DNA from: an uncultured Bacteroidales bacterium
GTDB lineage: Bacteria > Bacteroidota > Bacteroidia > Bacteroidales > UBA3663
Assembly (NCBI GenBank): GCA_905236195.1
Contig: CAJOOX010000037.1
Coordinates: forward strand, 1-6,385
Reading direction: 5' to 3'
Length of the DNA: 6,385 nucleotides
Position numbers and translations under genes: made by a program. Below, in pieces: positions 5,337-6,385 of the stretch (position 1 is its first letter; each line of letters begins with the position of its first letter). The notes under the pieces were generated by a model, which was given only the letters and a program-made list of their open reading frames with translations, did no database searches and was not told the DNA's origin.

Positions 5337-6218
5337 ATGTCATATCAGATTATCGATGGTAAGGCTACAGCGGCCGCCATCAAACAGGAAATTGCCCGGG
5401 AAGTGGCCCAAATGGTTGCCAAGGGCCAGCGTCCTCCGCATCTGGCCGCCATCCTGGTGGGTCACGACGGAGGCAGTGAGACGTATGTTGCCAACAAAGT
5501 GAAAGCCTGTGCGGAATGCGGATTCAAGAGTTCGCTCATCCGTTTTGAAGATACCGTCACCGAGGCGGAACTGCTTGCCGAGGTGGAGCGTCTGAACAAT
5601 GACGCGGATATCGACGGCTTTATCGTTCAGTTGCCGTTGCCCCGTCACATCGACGAACAGAAGGTGATTGAGGCAATCGACTATCGTAAGGATGTGGACG
5701 GATTCCATCCCGTCAATGTGGGTCGGCTTTCCATCGGACTTCCCTGTTTCATTTCGGCCACACCGATGGGCATCATCGACCTGCTGGACCGATACCATAT
5801 CGAAACGTCCGGCAAACATTGTGTCGTGTTGGGCCGCAGCAATATCGTAGGCAAACCGGTTGCCCAGCTGATGATGCGCAAGGCCAATCCCGGTAATGCT
5901 ACCGTGACGGTCTGCCATTCGCGTACGGCCAACCTCAAGGAGATTCTGCTACAGGCCGACATCCTCATTGCCGCCATCGGTTCTCCCTGGTTTGTAACGG
6001 CCGATATGGTGAAGCCCGGAGCCGTAGTCATCGACGTGGGAACCACCCGTGTGCCCGATGCCACCCGCAAGAGCGGTTTCCGTCTGAAGGGCGACGTCAA
6101 TTTCGACGAGGTAGCTCCCAAGTGTTCATACATCACACCCGTTCCCGGCGGCGTAGGTCCCATGACCATTTGTTCACTGATGAAGAACACGCTGCTGGCC
6201 TATAAGAACCGGCTGTAA
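5337..6218 (+). CDS. folD: Bifunctional methylenetetrahydrofolate dehydrogenase/cyclohydrolase FolD
   Basis: This is a complete 293-residue FolD. It oxidises 5,10-methylene-THF to methenyl-THF with NAD(P)+ and hydrolyses that to 10-formyl-THF, supplying one-carbon units for purines and initiator formyl-Met-tRNA in the cytoplasm. The active-site residues sit at the same numbers as in E. coli FolD: Y50 and K54 (ETYVANKVKAC), Q98 (IVQLPLP) and D121 (KDVDGFHP). The nucleotide-binding Rossmann part shows GRSNIVGKP (166-174) and DVGTTR (233-238), and the C-terminal signature PVPGGVGPMT is at 268-277. The ATG at 5337 follows an A-rich leader (AATTACAACAATACA) typical of Bacteroidota translation starts. 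No separate promoter is evident in the spacer after ffh, so co-transcription with ffh is likely. Cofactor preference cannot be read confidently. Confidence 0.98.
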   Translation: MSYQIIDGKATAAAIKQEIAREVAQMVAKGQRPPHLAAILVGHDGGSETYVANKVKACAECGFKSSLIRFEDTVTEAELLAEVERLNNDADIDGFIVQLPLPRHIDEQKVIEAIDYRKDVDGFHPVNVGRLSIGLPCFISATPMGIIDLLDRYHIETSGKHCVVLGRSNIVGKPVAQLMMRKANPGNATVTVCHSRTANLKEILLQADILIAAIGSPWFVTADMVKPGAVVIDVGTTRVPDATRKSGFRLKGDVNFDEVAPKCSYITPVPGGVGPMTICSLMKNTLLAYKNRL

Positions 6219-6385
6219 ACAGTTGAAAAGATCCACCCCGACCCTCCCTTGAAAGGAGGGGAGTAGGGATAGTTTAGAGTCAGTTCTGAAGTTTAAGGTT
6301 TTAAGGGATGTTCTATAAATTCTGTTTTAATTAACTTATACACAGAAGACCCTTTTATTTCGGCTGCTTTTTGCTTTCTGTGGCA
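6219..6385. other. Gene-free right edge of the window
   Basis: Apart from the hairpin at 6242-6260, this A/T-rich stretch contains no supportable reading frame on either strand, no tRNA and no clear -33/-7 promoter. A 7-bp inverted repeat, CACAGAA (6341-6347) and TTCTGTG (6376-6382), encloses 28 bases near the edge. It may belong to a structure or regulatory region of a gene starting beyond 6385. Confidence 0.5.
6242..6260. repeat. GC-rich hairpin downstream of folD, possibly a dispersed intergenic palindrome
   Basis: CCCTCC (6242-6247) pairs perfectly with GGAGGG (6255-6260) around the 7-nt loop CTTGAAA. An outer ATCC/GGAT pair (6231-6234 with 6267-6270) suggests a longer imperfect foldback. 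The right side is purine-rich (GGAGGGGAGTAGGGAT) and no T-run follows, so a classical terminator for folD is unlikely. It resembles the CCTCC...GGAGG palindromes that I recall as common between genes in Bacteroidota; that recollection is unchecked. Confidence 0.5.

Noticed and set aside
1..6385. Mobile element, CRISPR array, toxin-antitoxin or defence system
   Set aside because: All protein genes are recognised housekeeping families with intact motifs, and no spaced direct repeats, transposase, integrase or terminal inverted repeats were seen.

Overview
This window is ordinary Bacteroidota chromosome, most likely order Bacteroidales. The evidence is four promoter-like sites carrying the Bacteroides-type -7 element (TAnnTTTG), three of them with a -33 TTTG exactly 20 bp upstream, together with A-rich leaders that lack a clear Shine-Dalgarno. 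The Ffh P-loop wording (TTHSGKLA) also fits my recollection of Bacteroidota proteins. The genus cannot be settled from the sequence. There are no transposases, CRISPR arrays, tRNAs, rRNAs or prophage genes.

Layout from left to right. A rightward pair comes first: the 3' end of a dipeptidyl-peptidase-IV-like S9 serine peptidase, then a TRIC/UPF0126-type membrane protein whose ATG overlaps the peptidase stop by one base. It meets head-on, with overlapping stop codons (803-806), a leftward pair made of a hotdog acyl-CoA thioesterase followed 21 bp later by dprA. The 266-bp gap between the thioesterase and hemW (2342-2607) contains a candidate leftward promoter for the thioesterase-dprA pair. It also contains a complete rightward promoter, about 115 nt of transcript and a strong intrinsic terminator with no recognised gene between them, which makes a candidate small RNA. 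The terminator U-tract runs over the stop codon of hemW, which is encoded on the opposite strand.

hemW (leftward) and ffh (rightward) then diverge from a compact 135-bp region with back-to-back -33/-7 promoters. The hemW promoter lies so close to the ATG that its mRNA would be nearly leaderless, and this rules out the upstream TTG start. ffh is followed by folD after a 92-bp spacer holding a 9-bp-period repeat and a 14-bp palindrome. The last 167 bp hold a GC-rich imperfect hairpin and no gene.

The proteins are housekeeping: peptide degradation, a small cation-channel-like membrane protein, acyl-CoA hydrolysis, ssDNA/RecA loading in transformation, heme delivery, co-translational membrane targeting and one-carbon folate metabolism. 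They form no single pathway. The part most worth checking is the unexplained transcription unit at about 2457-2609, including a 15-codon mini-ORF (two Met-Cys-Val repeats) whose stop codon sits inside the terminator stem.
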